Shown here in pieces: positions 9,716-22,740 of a stretch of 64,000 nucleotides of DNA. The stretch's first letter is position 1. Each line of letters begins with the position of its first letter. A program made the translations under genes and the position numbers. Origin of the DNA: Polynucleobacter necessarius (GTDB lineage: Bacteria; Pseudomonadota; Gammaproteobacteria; Burkholderiales; Burkholderiaceae). The stretch is from positions 310,001 to 374,000 of the forward strand of contig LT606947.1 of NCBI GenBank assembly GCA_900095165.1, in the 5' to 3' direction. A model generated the notes under the pieces. It saw only the letters and a list, made by a program, of their open reading frames with translations, did not search any database and was not told where the DNA came from.

Positions 9716-12700
9716 TCAGCCGCTTTAGGCGGAACTAAGACTTTTGGTGTAGGCACAGCTACTGGTTATAGCTTGCACTCGTTTACAACTACTGGCTCAA
9801 ATACGCTTACCTTCAGCGCCATCTCAGCCAAGCTGTCAGGCGTAATTAGTGGTGCCAATCGTTTAACAGTTGCCGCTACACCAGGAACCCTCAGTCTTAC
9901 TGGCACCAATACCTGTAGTGGCGGCACAACGATATCTTCCGGAACCTTGCAAGTTGGTAATGGTGGCACTTCCGGAAATCTAGGATCTGGAGGCGTCACA
10001 AATAGTGCCGCTCTGGTCTTTAATCGTAGTAATGATTTCACAATCTCTAATGCAATTTCTGGAACAGGTACTCTAACTAAGTCTGGGACAGGTGCATTAA
10101 CGCTTTCCTATGCCAATACTTATACCGGTGCTACGACTATTAGTGCTGGCTCGTTGACCGCTGGTATTGCCAATGCAATCGCTCAAAGTGCTAGCGTAAC
10201 TTTGTCAGATGTTTCAGGGGCTGTTTTCAATCTGGGCGGATATGATCAAGGAATCAAAAACCTCAGCGGTGGCGGTTCAACAGGGGGCAACATTGTTCTC
10301 GGCTCTAACTTAATTACCATTACCCAAACTTCTGACCTAACCTATGGTGGTGTTGTCTCAGGAACCAATGGTCAGTTAACTAAGTTGGGAAGCAGCCGAT
10401 TAACCTTAACTGGCTCCAATACCTATACTGGTGCCACAACAATTAACTTAGGTACCTTGAAAATTGGTGCTACTGGTGGTGTGGTAGCCGATGCTTCTGC
10501 AGTTGTGGTTGATGCAAGCGGCACTCTTGATGTCTACTACAGTGAGACTGTAGGGTCGATCAGTGGATCTGGCACGATTTATACGCAAAGTCCAAGCAGC
10601 AATATTGTTTTAACTATGGGTGGCGACAATAGTTCTACGACATTTAGCGGTAATCTGTCGATGGGTCAAACAGCGCTGGGTTATGTCAAGACTGGAACTG
10701 GCACCTTGACTCTAAATGGTACAAGCACTTTCCCCAACTTTGGCTCTTCAGTTGCATTTGATATTAATGGCGGCGCTGTTCTATTGGGATCTTCCGGCGC
10801 GTTTGGAAATCTGACGTCGAATAGCAATGCCAAAATTGGATTTGGTGGCGGCACATTAAAGTATTCATCTAGCAATACAACCGACTACTCTGGAAACTTC
10901 AAGACAACCAGTGGACAAGCTATCTCGGTTGGTACTAATGGGCAGAACGTTACCTTTGCATCAAACTTAACAAGTACATCTGGCACATTAACAAAATTAG
11001 GTTCTGGTGCTTTAAATCTCGGTGGCACCACTATTAGTGCGGGCACACTCAAAGCGGGCAGTACTACAGCCTTTGGTGGCTCTGCTGGAGCAATCACTGT
11101 TGCAGACGGTGCCACACTGGATCTAAATGGCAAGACACTCGCCAATACCAACGCATTAACCTTAAACGGTGCGGGTGTTGGTTCTGCTGGTGCAATAACT
11201 AACTCTAGCGCAACTACAGGAACTTATGTGGGCGCCATTTCTCTTGGCAGCGCTTCCTCAATTGGTAGTACCAGCGGAGCCATTACTGTTTCTGGTGCGA
11301 TCTCGGATGCTAGTGATTATGGATTAGCAATCACCGGCGACAAAGCGGTGACCTTGAGCAGCACAAGTAACGCGCTGAAAACGATTGCATCTGGATCCTC
11401 AACTGGCGCTCTCACTGTTGTTAATTCCGGTGATTTGGCGATTAGCTCAGTAACGGTAGGTGGCAGTACCTATAACGGGCTTAATTCTTCTGGAGAGATT
11501 TCAGTTAAAACCACTGGTGATCTGACTATTTCTCAAAATGTTGTTACAACAAGCGCCTCCGTAACCGCGTCGGCACCAGCATTACTCTTGGCTGCAGGGT
11601 CAGGCCAAGCCATTGGTACGGTTTCTAAAAATATCAAGCTCGGTGGCACACAAACCTTCACCGTGGGTAGTGACGGCATTATTGACTTCTATGCCGGTGA
11701 TAGTTCAGGCAGTGCTGGTTTGGCCACTTATGTAAACGCTCAATCACCGAAGTCTTATGCCTATAGTGCAGACTTAACAACGCAGCCATCTGCTGCTGGT
11801 TACAACGTCATTTACCGCGGAGCGCCACCATACATCTATGTAACGATTGTGGATTCTCAAACCGGTGAATACGGTACGGCTGCAGGATTGAGCTACTTGT
11901 ACTCTACCAGCCCAACTTTGTATGGTTCTGCTTATTTACCGTCATCACTGTCAGCATTTAATGCTGCACAAACATTTACGGCAGGGCAGAGCTCGATCAC
12001 GATTAATTCCAGAGGCCTCACAGGATCGATTGCGATTAGTACAGCGTTAACCACCACCACTAATGCCAATGCATACAGTCTGACCCTAACGCCAACCCTG
12101 GCTCTCTCAGAATCTAGTGTGGTGTTTATTGCTGGCACGGCTAAGAATTTCACACTCAATCCAAAAGCGCTGAATCTGACCATTTCCAAAACCTATGATG
12201 GCAATGCCACATTTACCAACGCTAATACCTATGCCTTAATGGGTATGGCCAATAGTGAGAGTGCGCCAACCATTAGTTCAGGTTCTGCAACCCTTTCAAG
12301 TGCTAACGTCACTGCAAGCGCTGCGACATCATTTGCTACTAATACCTTTGCTCTGAGCAATACCAACTACACCTTAACTGGCGGCACCGTTAGTGCATCG
12401 ATTTCACAGCTCTCTTCAGTCACTTACACGGGTAGCGCAGGCGGCGCTTGGTCTGATGGTGCTAACTGGACAGTCACTGGCGGAGTAGCTACAGGTGCTA
12501 GGCCTACTCTTGGAAACGTCGTAACAGTCATCATTCCGGTGGGTGCATCCGTGTCATACGGTGATGCAATGTCTGGCCTCACGCCAACGAGCGCTGTAGG
12601 TATTACCAATAATGGCGCCATTAATTTTACCAATACTGGTGCAGCAACGATGCTAGCCACGATGAGTGGCACTGGTGCAGTAACAATGGCAGGATCTGCA

Positions 12701-13311
12701 GCCGTAACATTGACTGCTACCAACACCTACACCGGCACCACCACCATTAACAATGGCGCAACCCTGAAGTTAGGTTCAGCAAACACCATCTCGAATACCT
12801 CAGCCATAGTCGTGAACGGGACGTTAGATCTGGCTGGTTATTCAGAAACCGTAGGCTCGATTGCTGGCGCAAGTACTGGTCTGATTACCAGTGCTGCTAG
12901 TGGTACTCCAGTGCTCACTGCAGGTGGTGATGACTCTAGCACCACATATGCCGGCGTGATCCAAAACGGTTCAGCAACCACAGCAGCTCTCACCAAGGTG
13001 GGTACTGGCACCACAACCCTGTCTGGTGCTAGTACCTACACCGGTACTACTACCGTATCAGCAGGTACTTTAGCCTTAGGTGCTAGTGATGTGATATCCA
13101 ATAGTTCAGCTCTGGTAGTGAACGGTGGTAATTTTGATCTAGGTAGCTACTCTGACACAGTAGCTGCAGTCACTATTGGCACTAATGGTGCTGCTATCAC
13201 CAGCACGACTGGCGCATTGACTGGAACAAGCTACACTTTTATAACACCACTAGTGCAACTGTATCTGCGATCTTGGCAGGTAATGTGAACCTAACTCAAG
13301 CAGGCTCTGGG

Positions 13312-14377
13312 CACCACAACCCTGTCTGGTGCTAATACCTACACCGGTACTACTACCCTGACCGGCGGTACCTTGGCTATCTCTGCTGATAATCAATTAG
13401 GTGTAGCTCCAGGAAGCGCCACTCCGGGAGCTATCGTATTTAATGGCGGCACTCTTAATGGCACCACCACCTTTACCTTGAACGCCAATCGCGGCATTGC
13501 CATGAATGGTGATGGCACTATCAATGTCAATGGGTTAACTACGCTGACCTATGACGGCATCATTGCTAGTACCGGCAATCTGACGAAGAGTGGGGCAGGT
13601 ACTTTGGTATTTGGTGGAGACAATACTTACTCTGGTTCAACTACTGTTTCTGTTGGAACGCTTATAGTTAATGGATTATTAGGCAATTCTGCGAATGTCA
13701 CAGTTAATATTGGCGCAACTTATGAGCCTGGCCTTTCACCATACGTTATCAATGGGTCTGATGAAGTTACGCTCACTTCATCGCTAGCGGTCCTTTCTCT
13801 CTCTGGTAGTGGCATTCTAAATCTAGGAGAATATACCCTTACCATTGGGCGTCCATCAAGTGTTCGCTCTACCGAATTTAGCGGTGTTATTGCAGGCACT
13901 GGTGGACTTCATCTCGCTGGTGGTACCCTTAAATTATCTGGCAATAATTTATATTCAGGTGGAACACTCGTTACCAGCGGCGTTTTAGTTGTTACAAATT
14001 CACTTGGCCTTGGTGATGTAAATGGTGCCTTGCGAATTTACAACGCCACTATGGATCTTCAGGCATCAATAGTCATTGGTAGCTTGAGAATGAATTCTGG
14101 TGCAAGCATCATGAATTCAAGCATGTCTCCTTCATCTCTTTCAGTGCTGGGTGAATCAAGAGTTGCCGGCACTATAACAACGTTTGGCGATCAAAACTAT
14201 CTTGGCAATGTAACAATTGGGGGTGGATCATGCAGCACAGTATATTTTTACGCCCCCAATTCAAACATTTATTTTGCAGGAAAGGTCAATGCGACGAGCT
14301 ACCGTCATCCTGCTAACTTAGCGGTGATTGCTGAAGATGACAATGTGACCTTTAATGAGGATGTGGGGGGGTTATAA
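13312..14377 (+). pseudogene. Exoprotein 1, fragment D: autotransporter-associated beta repeats
   Basis: This fragment resumes in the same frame as fragment C after the two offsetting indels, with LSGANTYTGTTTLTGGTLAIS. It holds further beta repeats (LTKSGAGTLVFGGDNTYSG). It ends at TAA 14375 because of a seven-G run at 14365-14371. Dropping one G joins NEDVGG to YKPPNNLVVTAGGQVIFGEG. Confidence 0.8.
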
Positions 14378-16265
14378 GCCCCCAAATAATCTCGTGGTTA
14401 CTGCTGGTGGGCAAGTTATCTTTGGCGAGGGCGTGACCATTATTACAAATGGTAATTAAACTTATAACGTAGATACCTTTGATCTTGTTGCGGCAAATAA
14501 TTACCTGTCGGGCAACACCGTGACTATTGCATCCTATAGTTATGGAAGATATATTCAGTTGGCCGGTGATGCTTCTGATAATGCACTCTATCTGAGTGCA
14601 GATACTTTGAATCGGATCCACGCAAATACATTGGCAATTGGAGGTGAGGGTGCGGGTCTGATTATTGTAGCAGTCAATTTAAGCAATGTATCAGAAGGGG
14701 CATTGGAGAATATCAACAATCTCACATTACAGACAAGTTCAGATATTCATATTCAAAGCCTAATCAGCACTCCAAGCAACCAATTATTTATTGGGGAAGC
14801 CTTTATTCTTGGCGAAAATGCTCAACTACATAGTGAGGTAGGGTCTATTGTTATCGCAACATCTCATTTTATTAATTTGAATGGAGCTGGTAACGCAATT
14901 AATACAGGTCCTGATGGGCATTGGGAAATATGAAGTGCCAATGCCAGTCCATATCACGAAGAGTCAGGCGATGTTATCGGTGGTTTGCAGTATGACTATA
15001 AACAATATGGCGCAACTTATGGCGCTAGTTTAGTTTTAGGGCAGGGTAATGGTCTGCTCTATACAATCACTCCGACTGCTAGAGTAAGTCTAGCCCAAAA
15101 AAAATATGACGGTCTAGCAACAGTCAATCTCGAGAGTGCAACTTATCAATTCACTGGAGCGGTAGGGGGCGATCAAGTACGAGTTTCAGTAGTAGATGTG
15201 GCAAATTTTACTGGCATTAATTCATCCGCCGTAGGTGCAAATAAGCATGTGGAGATAACGGGGATTGAGATAGAGGTTGCAAATAATGGAAAGTCTGTAT
15301 ACGGATATTTACTAGCAGAGACAGCGGTATCCGCTGAAATTGGAATCATCACCCCTAAAGCCATCGTTATCAGCAATGTTGCGAGTAACACTACCTATGA
15401 TGCAGTGACTAACTATGCCGGCACAATGGCTACTGCGGGTTACACCCATACCGCTTTGGTGGGCACTGACGCTATTGGCTCAGTTACTCAAACTGCCAGC
15501 ATTGGCGGTAGTGCAGTGACTGGCATTGCCCGGGCCGGCACCTTTATCTCCACCCCAAGTGGAGTAGTGCTCTCTGGTGGTATTGCCGATAACTACAGCT
15601 TATCTTATGTTGGTGCAAGTAATAGTGTTGCTAAAGCAGATTTAACAATTGCTGCAGTAGCTAGTCTCACAGGCAATACTTACCGTGGCACCGCTTATAC
15701 CGGCACCTACACCACGACCGCTTTAGGATCAGACGCTAGTAGCATCACTGTTACTGGCCAAGCCACCGGAATCAATGCAGGCACCTATACCTCTAACTTA
15801 TCTGCTAGCGGTAGCATCCTGAATAACTACAACACACCAACGATTATTAATGCTAATTTAGTGATCTCGCCGGCACCACTTGGGATCGAGTTGACTGGAA
15901 CCTATGCTGGCACTCGCACTATTGCACCTTCAACCTTTATCGTAACTGGTTTATTAAATGGTGATGTGATTAATTCTATTGTTAGTGCCAATGTTTCTGC
16001 TAATGGATCTAACTATGTCAGCTCTATTACTGGTGTTGCTGGTACGGCTGTCATGGGTAATTACTACATTACCACCAGCTATAACAGTACGCCTAATAGC
16101 AATACTACGAACATGGCAATAGTCACTCCTGCCAACCTCGTTATCTTGGCTGTCAACGACGCAAAATTTGTGACTCAAGTGATAGCTTTGCGTATGCTAA
16201 TAATTGTGGAATTAACACCGCATGTCCTGGTGGGTATATGGGCGTTACCTATAATGGATTTGTGA
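14378..16265 (+). pseudogene. Exoprotein 1, fragment E: linker and first YDG/MBG repeats, two stops
   Basis: One frame (multiples of three) is open here apart from TAA at 14457-14459 (ITNGN[stop]TYNVDTFD, Gln expected) and TGA at 14931-14933 (GHWEI[stop]SANASPY, Trp expected). After 15070 come YDG/MBG-type repeats: SLAQKKYDGLATVNLE, and ISNVASNTTYDAVTNYAG followed by DAIGSVTQTASIGG. The frame is lost near 16180 by one base. The next frame continues DSFAYANNCGINTACPGGYMG. Confidence 0.8.
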
Positions 16266-18439
16266 ATGGAGAAAGCCCCAGTGCGTTAACTGGCACCCTT
16301 GCAGTTGCACGTTTGAATTCTAGTGAAAATTCAGCAGGTGTCTATACGGGGGTACTAAAGGCTAGTGGCCTGACCTTAGCTAACTACAGCATCACATATA
16401 CCAATGGAGATTATGTTATTGCTCCAGCCAATGCCTTGCTAGTTCGCGTTAAACCTGATTCGCAAATTTATGGTGTTAATCCAAATTATTCAGCAACTGC
16501 CCAATATTTAGCATCTGATAACACGACAATCATCAGTCTAGTACCTACTATTTCAGGTAATAGCGTTAGTATTGATGATGGAGTAGGTGGCACTGCTAAA
16601 TTTAATTTAGTCCAAGTTGGGGCAAGCAATAGCACCTCTGGAAATACTCGAGTGGGCGGTTACAACATAGCCGCTGCAGATGCGCTTGTTACTGTGGTTA
16701 ATTTCAATGCGCTGATGGTAGTTGGCTCTAATGCGGTCCGTCCATACACTTTGCTGCCAAATCAGTTAGGTATTTCTGGTGTGAGCAAGGTCTATGACGG
16801 TAATATCAACATCGGCGGTTTGGTTCTTAATGTTGATCCAACCTTATCTAGCGTTTTAGGGTCTGGATCAACAAAAGATCGAGTGACAATTATTGGTTAT
16901 GGCACTTTTGAAGACCGAAATGTAGGTATTACAAAGGCCGTTGATATCAATCTTTCATTATTGGATGATGATGATGGTAATTATGTCCTTGAGACAAATG
17001 CCTATAGTGCAAATATTGGCACGATTACACAGTTAAGTAGTGTTAGTTATGTTGGTGGATTAAATGGCAAATGGTCAACTCAATCAAATTGGGCTGGCGG
17101 TGCTATTCCTACTCTCAATAACGTTGCAAGGATGATTATTCCTATAGGTAGTTCAGTCGTTTACGATGCCTCCGTGATCGGACGGATTAGTAGTATTATT
17201 GAAAATAATGGCTTGGTCACTTTCAATGAGTCTTCCCCATTTGATTTGAACAACACTTTAAGTGGTGGCGGGGTCTTTGCTCAAAATGGCTCAGCCGCCT
17301 TGACCATATCTGGTAACAATGCTCAGCTTTCTGCCGGAGCATTTGGAGGACAATTCTCGATTAGTTCTGATTCGTCTTTGATATTGGCAAATAACAACGC
17401 CTTGGGGTCTGGAAGTTTAATTTCTAATGTAGGTTACTTAAGTAGCGCTGCGGGTACCATCTTAGCTAATTTGTCAGTTGCCGGGGCGGTGACTTTGACT
17501 AACAATATCTCGACTTCGGGCTCTCAATACTATGGTGGCAGTGTTACTGTTGCTTCAGGCTCTGCACTGAGTCCATTTGTATTTAGTGCAGATAACGCCA
17601 ATATTACGTTTGATGGTACTTTGAACTCCGATGCTCAAAATAGGTCAGTCACAATTAATGCTGGAGTTGGTAAGCTGACTTTCAGTGGTGAGGTGGGCTA
17701 TCTATCATCCAATCCACGAGTAAGTAAAGGGCCGGCAATTTATGACCTGCTTGTCAATGCCAAAGATATTTTGTTAGAGGCGGATGTATCTACCATCAGC
17801 ACGCAAACCTATAGCGGCGCAGTGGTGATTTCAGATAATGGCAGCAATGGCTTGAATCGTACATTTACATCACAAGATCCAAGTGTAGTCTTTAGTGGAA
17901 CTGTGGATGACTCTAGTGCGGTAACCCATGGATTGAGTGTTCGGGCTATTTCATATGATCCAGCCTTAGTCCCAAGTATTTCATTCTTAGGCCCAGTTGG
18001 CTCTATCACCCCATTGGGCAGCTTGAGCGTGGTTACTGAGATGCGCCTTGATTCTACCGTTCCACCATTGCCAGGCGGCAATCTAACGATTGCCGGTAAT
18101 ATTTCAACGGTGGGTGGCCAGAGTTTCTCAACTGGTAATGTGGTGCTACAGCCGCCAGTAGGCTCCACCATTACCTTAAGCTCTTCACAGGGGGCGGTGC
18201 AGTTTGCTGGTATATCGAATGCTAACTTAGGCGCTTTACAAAATCAGCTCACGGTTCATGATGCTGCCAGTGCAGTTTTATCACCCTCAGAGCCTATATT
18301 AGTTACAAATTCAGTATTGCCTTCTACCTTCTTGGAAGATCAACTGGTGGCTGTTAGTCGGTCTATCGTGAGGGGTGAGGTATTGATTACTTCCGGTTCT
18401 TTTGAATGCGAGCAGAAGGAAGATGAGTGTAAGCGCTAG
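16182..18439 (+). pseudogene. Exoprotein 1, fragment F: C-terminal part
   Basis: This fragment holds further MBG-type repeats (ANALLVRVKPDSQIYG, LGISGVSKVYDGNIN), the SSVSYVGGLNGKWSTQSNW module and beta repeats. It ends in a charged tail with two cysteines (SGSFECEQKEDECKR) at TAG 18437-18439. The tail resembles the end of exoprotein 2 (VICSIDDKGDLYCGED) in having a Cys pair and acidic residues, so this is the true C-terminus. Confidence 0.82.
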
Positions 18440-18454
18440 TGGATCAATAAGACT

Positions 18455-19057
18455 ATGAGTATTAAACAGTTAAACGCCTCCTACCTGGTCAATGAGGACC
18501 GTATTTTGTTTTGATTTAATACACAGGAACAGGCTGAATTTCGTCTCTGGTTGACGCGAAGAACAACCCTTTTTCTGCTGGCCGCAAACTCCCATTTGCT
18601 TTCTAAAAAGCTTGAACAAAAGCATTCTCCAGATGCAGCAAAAGCACTCAACGAGTTTGAAAAAGAGGCTCTTTTTGAGGCTGCAAAAACTGCTAATGCA
18701 GGCCAACAAACTTATGAATCGGGAACGCAATTTCCGATTGGATCTGAGCCATTATTGGTGATGGATATTACCTGTTCACTTACTAAAAATGGTGAGAAAT
18801 TAGATCCAAAAAATCAGCTGAATGAACATTCATTTGACGATGGATTGTCAGTGGATTTTGCTCTTCCTGGCGGCGCCAACTTAAATCTAAAATTAGCTGG
18901 AAATATGATGAGAGCAATGTGTCTTTTATTGGATCAATTGCGTCAACAGGCGGGGTGGGGTGAGGCTACTTTAGTGCTTAAAAATGAGAGCGAAAACGAA
19001 GCAGAAAATGAATCTATTTTGAATGGAAATTTAAGACACAAAATCTCCATTCATTAA
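18455..19057 (+). pseudogene. Uncharacterised protein between the two exoproteins, with in-frame TGA
   Basis: The family is not recognised. The ATG at 18455, 16 bp after exoprotein 1, gives a 200-codon frame with TGA at codon 20 (18512-18514): RILF[stop]FNTQEQAEFRLWLTRRT. Arg (CGA) or Trp is the simplest original. The product has no signal peptide and reads as a soluble protein. It has a conserved-looking RLWLTRRTTLFLL block, a helical middle (KALNEFEKEALFEAAK) and an acidic C-terminal stretch. Position implies a cytoplasmic partner of exoprotein expression; that is inference. Confidence 0.65.
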
Positions 19058-19305
19058 GTCAAAATACCTTTATTTATATCAATTTTTAGCATTATTCTAT
19101 CAAGCTTTAGGCGGGCATCAAATAGACGATGAATTTCTATAAATGCCACCTATTTTTTCTAGACCACTAGTATTTTGTATTTTTAAGCATTTTTCATTGA
19201 AAATGAGCTTGTAATTTCGGGGGTCTCAGGACGTTACCCCTAGAGCTAATTCCAATAGCTATAAGCCTTTGGGAAAATTCTGGTTCCGGAATTTACCCCT
19301 GATTT

Positions 19306-21852
19306 TTGTTGAAAAATGCCCACAAAGAAAGGTCACCACTTTCTTTAAAAATTTCCCTAAAAAATTTTCGTGCAAATGAAAAATTTGCACGCATTTTTTC
19401 TGTAGCTGCCATCATTTTCACGTCAGCTGTTTTCGCAAATCCTGCAGTGCCATTATTACCTCCTGTTGCACTCCCATCCAATGGAAAAGTTGTTGCAGGA
19501 AGTGCAATGATTTCTCAAAACCAAACTGCCACAAATGCAGCCATGGTCGTGAATCAAACTTCGCAACGCGCAGTTGTGAATTGGGATAGTTTTAATGTCG
19601 GAAAAAATGCGACAGTAACCTTTAATCAACCTAATGCAAATGCGGTAACTCTAAATCGTGTGACTGGTACAACGGCGTCGATGATTGAGGGTGCAGTTAA
19701 AGCCAACGGCCAAGTGATTTTTGTTAATCCCAATGGCGTTACTTTTGCCAAAGGCGCTGAAATTAATGCGGGTGGTGTAGTTGCTACCACGATGGATATC
19801 GCCAACAAAGACTTCATGGAAGGTAAATCTACTTACAGAGGAAACGGTAAGGGATCTGTTATTAATGAAGGCAAGATTACTACCACGACCGATGGTGGCT
19901 ACATTGCTTTATTGGCACCTGAGGTGCGCAACGATGGTTACCTGTTGGCCAAGAAAAGTGCTGGAACTGTTGCCATGGCTGCTGACGAGCAAATTACCTT
20001 AGATTTTAGGGGAAATTCACTTATCAGCGTTAAGGTGGATATCGCTACCTATAACGGTTTGATCGAAAACAAGCGGGTTGTCGAAGTTAAGGGTGGCTTA
20101 GTGGTGGTTGCCGCCGGATCGGCTAACCAGCTCATGGGGTCCGTTATCAAGAACACAGGGCGCATTTCTGCCTCAACTATGGTCAATAACGGTGGCGTCA
20201 TTGAATTGGTGGCCTCTAACGTCACTCAGGCGGGTACCGTGGCTGCCAATGGCAATGGCGAGAGCTCGAAGGGTGGTCAAGTCAATATTGTTGGTAATGA
20301 CATCACTATTGCTACTAATTCAAGTACTTCAGCTACCGGAACAAGCGGTGGTGGCCAGATCAATATAGGCCTAGCTTCAACAGCAGTTTCTGGCGGCACC
20401 CAAGTAAATGCTCCAACCCAGGCAAGTATTAAGGCGAATGCTGACATGGCAGCCAAAAATCAGCAGCTTGCTAAAACAGTCAATATTGAACAGGAGGCTT
20501 TTGTTGATGCCTCTGCTACCCAGTCTGGCAATGGTAGCACGATCGCGATTTGGTCAGAGATCAAGACCACGGTTGCTGGCATCCTCAAATCAACCGGTGG
20601 AGCCCTCTCGGGTAACGGTGGCTTTATTGAAACGAGTTCCAAAGGGCGGGTCAATCTCGCGCCTACAGTCAGCGTCAATACAGCCGCAAATAACAAAACA
20701 GGCAAATCCGGCGCCTGGCTTTTAGACCCTATTGATCTGACGATTGATAGTGCTGCCGCTAATGTTATTGCTACAACCTTAGCGAACAATAATGTGACGA
20801 TTGAAGTCACAACCGGCAACCTGATTCTGAATGGCAATATCCTGAAGCAGGGCTCCAATGCGACTAGCTTGACCTTATCTGCTGGTGGCAATTTTGTCCT
20901 CAATGCCGATATCTCCGGTGAAAACCTCTCAGTCATCATTAATGGCTCTATTGCTTACCTGAATGTGGGTACCAGCATTAATGCAAACCAGGTTACCGTA
21001 CAGGCTCAAACCATCTACAGCTACGGCAATATCAACACCCGTAGCGATTCAAGTTTATGGGCTGCTATCCAGTTGCTCGCTCAAGCGATTTATGTATCGG
21101 GACGTCTGACTGCAAGCAATGGGGTCGTAGCAAACGCTGGTCAGGCCAGCAATAGCAGCAACAGCATTACCCTCAGAGGTGATCGCATTACCCTAAGTTC
21201 TGGCGCTGTGATAGAGGCAAATTCAGATGAGGGTGGTCAAGTCACCATTGCTGCCAATGATTCCATCTTTAATTCAGCGCTGATTCAGGCAAATGGTGGA
21301 TCAGGGCGGGGAGGTACGATTTCGATCCTTGCAGCTAATGATATTCACTTTAACCAAGCTACTACTCAAGCAAACGGCACCGATGGTGGTAGCCTATTCG
21401 TAGTTGCCCAAGCTGGCGACCTCATCATTCAAAACTCTACTATTCAGCCTAATGGCTCAAATGGTCGTGGTGGCAGCATTTCTATCTCAGGACAAAAATC
21501 CACACAAATTAGCAATAGCGTTATTGAAGCTGTAGGCTATACCCAAGGTGGCAGAATATTAATAGGCAATGATGCAAGTAACGGCACATTGCCTTTTTCT
21601 ATTTATACGAGCCTAGATCAGTACACCACGCTCAATGCCAGCCAACCCAACCCAAACAACACCACCAATGGTGGCTTGATCGAAACCTCGGGTCAAACTA
21701 TCAACCTCCTAGCTAGCATCAATGCAGGCAGAGGAGGGATGTGGTTATTGGATCCGACGAATGTAACGATTAGCACGAATGCAGGAAGTTCTACAGGAAC
21801 AGATCCCCTCTTATTTACCAACCAAACCAACGTTAGTACAACACAAATCTAG
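19306..21852 (+). pseudogene. Exoprotein 2, fragment A: signal region, TPS domain, beta-helix
   Basis: This fragment holds a basic N-region (NAHKERSPLSLKISLKNFR), a hydrophobic core (IFSVAAIIFTSAVFA) and the haemagglutination-activity domain (VVNWDSFNVGKNATVTFNQP, VNPNGVTF). The beta-helix region follows, ending GRGGMWLLDPTNVTIS. The stop TAG at 21850-21852 interrupts NVSTTQI[stop]NAINSGISVQII, where Gln (CAG) is the natural residue. The frame continues open beyond it. Confidence 0.87.
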
Positions 21853-22740
21853 AACGCTATCAATAGCGGTATTAGCGTCCAGATTATTGCTGATGGCACT
21901 ATCACTCAAACGGCAGCATTGTCCTTTACCCCATCCTCTGGAGTTTCAGTCAGTCTGACATACGATAATCGGACCGGAACAGCCCAAGCAATAACTCTTA
22001 CAGGAACAACCACCAACACCGGTGCTGGAGATCTCAACCTCAACTATCTGTCTAATGGCCAAATTAAAATCAATGGGGCAATTAATTCCACCAGTACTGG
22101 AAAAATTAACGTAGTTGCAAAAACCGATTATGCAACCAATACCTTAACAGCCTGTACCAGTTGGGCATGCGCAAGTATCTATAACGGAGCCTCTGGAAGC
22201 ATCACTACTAAAGGCGGGTATGTTGTGATGGATGCTACAGGTGGAACAATTACCGGTACCACTATTACTTTGGGTAGCATTCAAAATGGACCAATTTATT
22301 TAAATGCTGGCATCAACACAACCACTGCTGGTGGCTCATCAAATGGAGTAGGGGGCCATCTTTCTTTGGGAGGGTCGGCAAATTTAGCTAGTGATATTGG
22401 CTCCTTTGAGCCTAATGCAGCTATTCTCAATATTGGCGGTGATGTCAATATTCAGCTGAAAAACGGTTCAAGCTCTAGCTATGGCTTTGTTGTGGCTTCT
22501 TACCTAACGACCTCCCCGATTACTGCATATGGCAATTTGAATATCACAGGTACCGGTATCAGTACTTCGGGTAATGGATTGATTTATCTTAGCTCAGCAT
22601 TGACATCTACAACTGGCAATATCAATTTAACCTCCACTTCTACAAATACCAGCTCTATCACTAACCCAGGTGTCAGCGGATCCTCAAATGGCACCCTTAC
22701 CAGCAAATGCTGGGGCAATCTCGATCAACAGCGCATCTAA
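21853..22740 (+). pseudogene. Exoprotein 2, fragment B
   Basis: This fragment continues fragment A in frame after the TAG (NAINSGISVQIIADGTITQTA). It holds beta-helix repeats with short Gly-Asn-Ile-Asn-Leu steps (GDLNLNYLSNGQIKINGAI). An extra base near 22700 throws the frame. The true continuation is ANAGAISINSASNAS in the next frame. Confidence 0.78.

Larger units (their letters stand above)
7409..13288 (+). pseudogene. Exoprotein 1, fragment C: glycine-rich domains and autotransporter repeats
   Basis: This is the longest open stretch of the gene (1,959 codons). Two glycine-rich domains lie near 8100-8810 and 9100-9715, each ending in SGI(V/I)(V/I)(I/V)RY. Many autotransporter-associated beta repeats follow, of the form GTLTKxGxGxLTLxGxNTYTGxTT. 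Near 12184 comes a YDG-type segment (LTISKTYDGNATF), then an SSVTYTG..GAWSDGANW module shared with other parts of both exoproteins. The frame is lost near 13233 (one base deleted) and regained near 13308 (one extra G), leaving a false TGA at 13286-13288. Confidence 0.85.
4597..18439 (+). pseudogene. Giant two-partner-secretion exoprotein 1 (filamentous-haemagglutinin type), multiply interrupted
   Basis: This reads as one TpsA exoprotein of about 4,580 codons exported by the upstream TpsB. Order of parts: signal peptide; TPS/haemagglutination-activity domain; beta-helix; two glycine-rich domains; autotransporter-associated beta repeats; YDG/MBG-type repeats; Cys-containing C-terminus. Seen lesions are frameshifts near 5525, 7408, 13233, 13308, 14365 (G7 run) and 16180, plus stops TAA 14457 and TGA 14931. 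The 13233 and 13308 indels offset each other. Homology to exoprotein 2 fixes the correct frame at the first two sites. Two starts are possible. The ATG at 4597 gives a long (about 60-residue) signal region, as in TpsA proteins with extended signal peptides. The GTG at 4699 follows an AGAGGA and gives a standard one. The gene cannot produce a full protein unless the lesions are sequencing errors or switchable. Confidence 0.85.

Noticed and set aside
9035..12726. Long open frames on the minus strand across exoprotein 1
   Set aside because: They are shadows of the Gly/Thr/Ser-rich plus-strand repeats, giving Pro/Val/Ala-rich text with no motifs.
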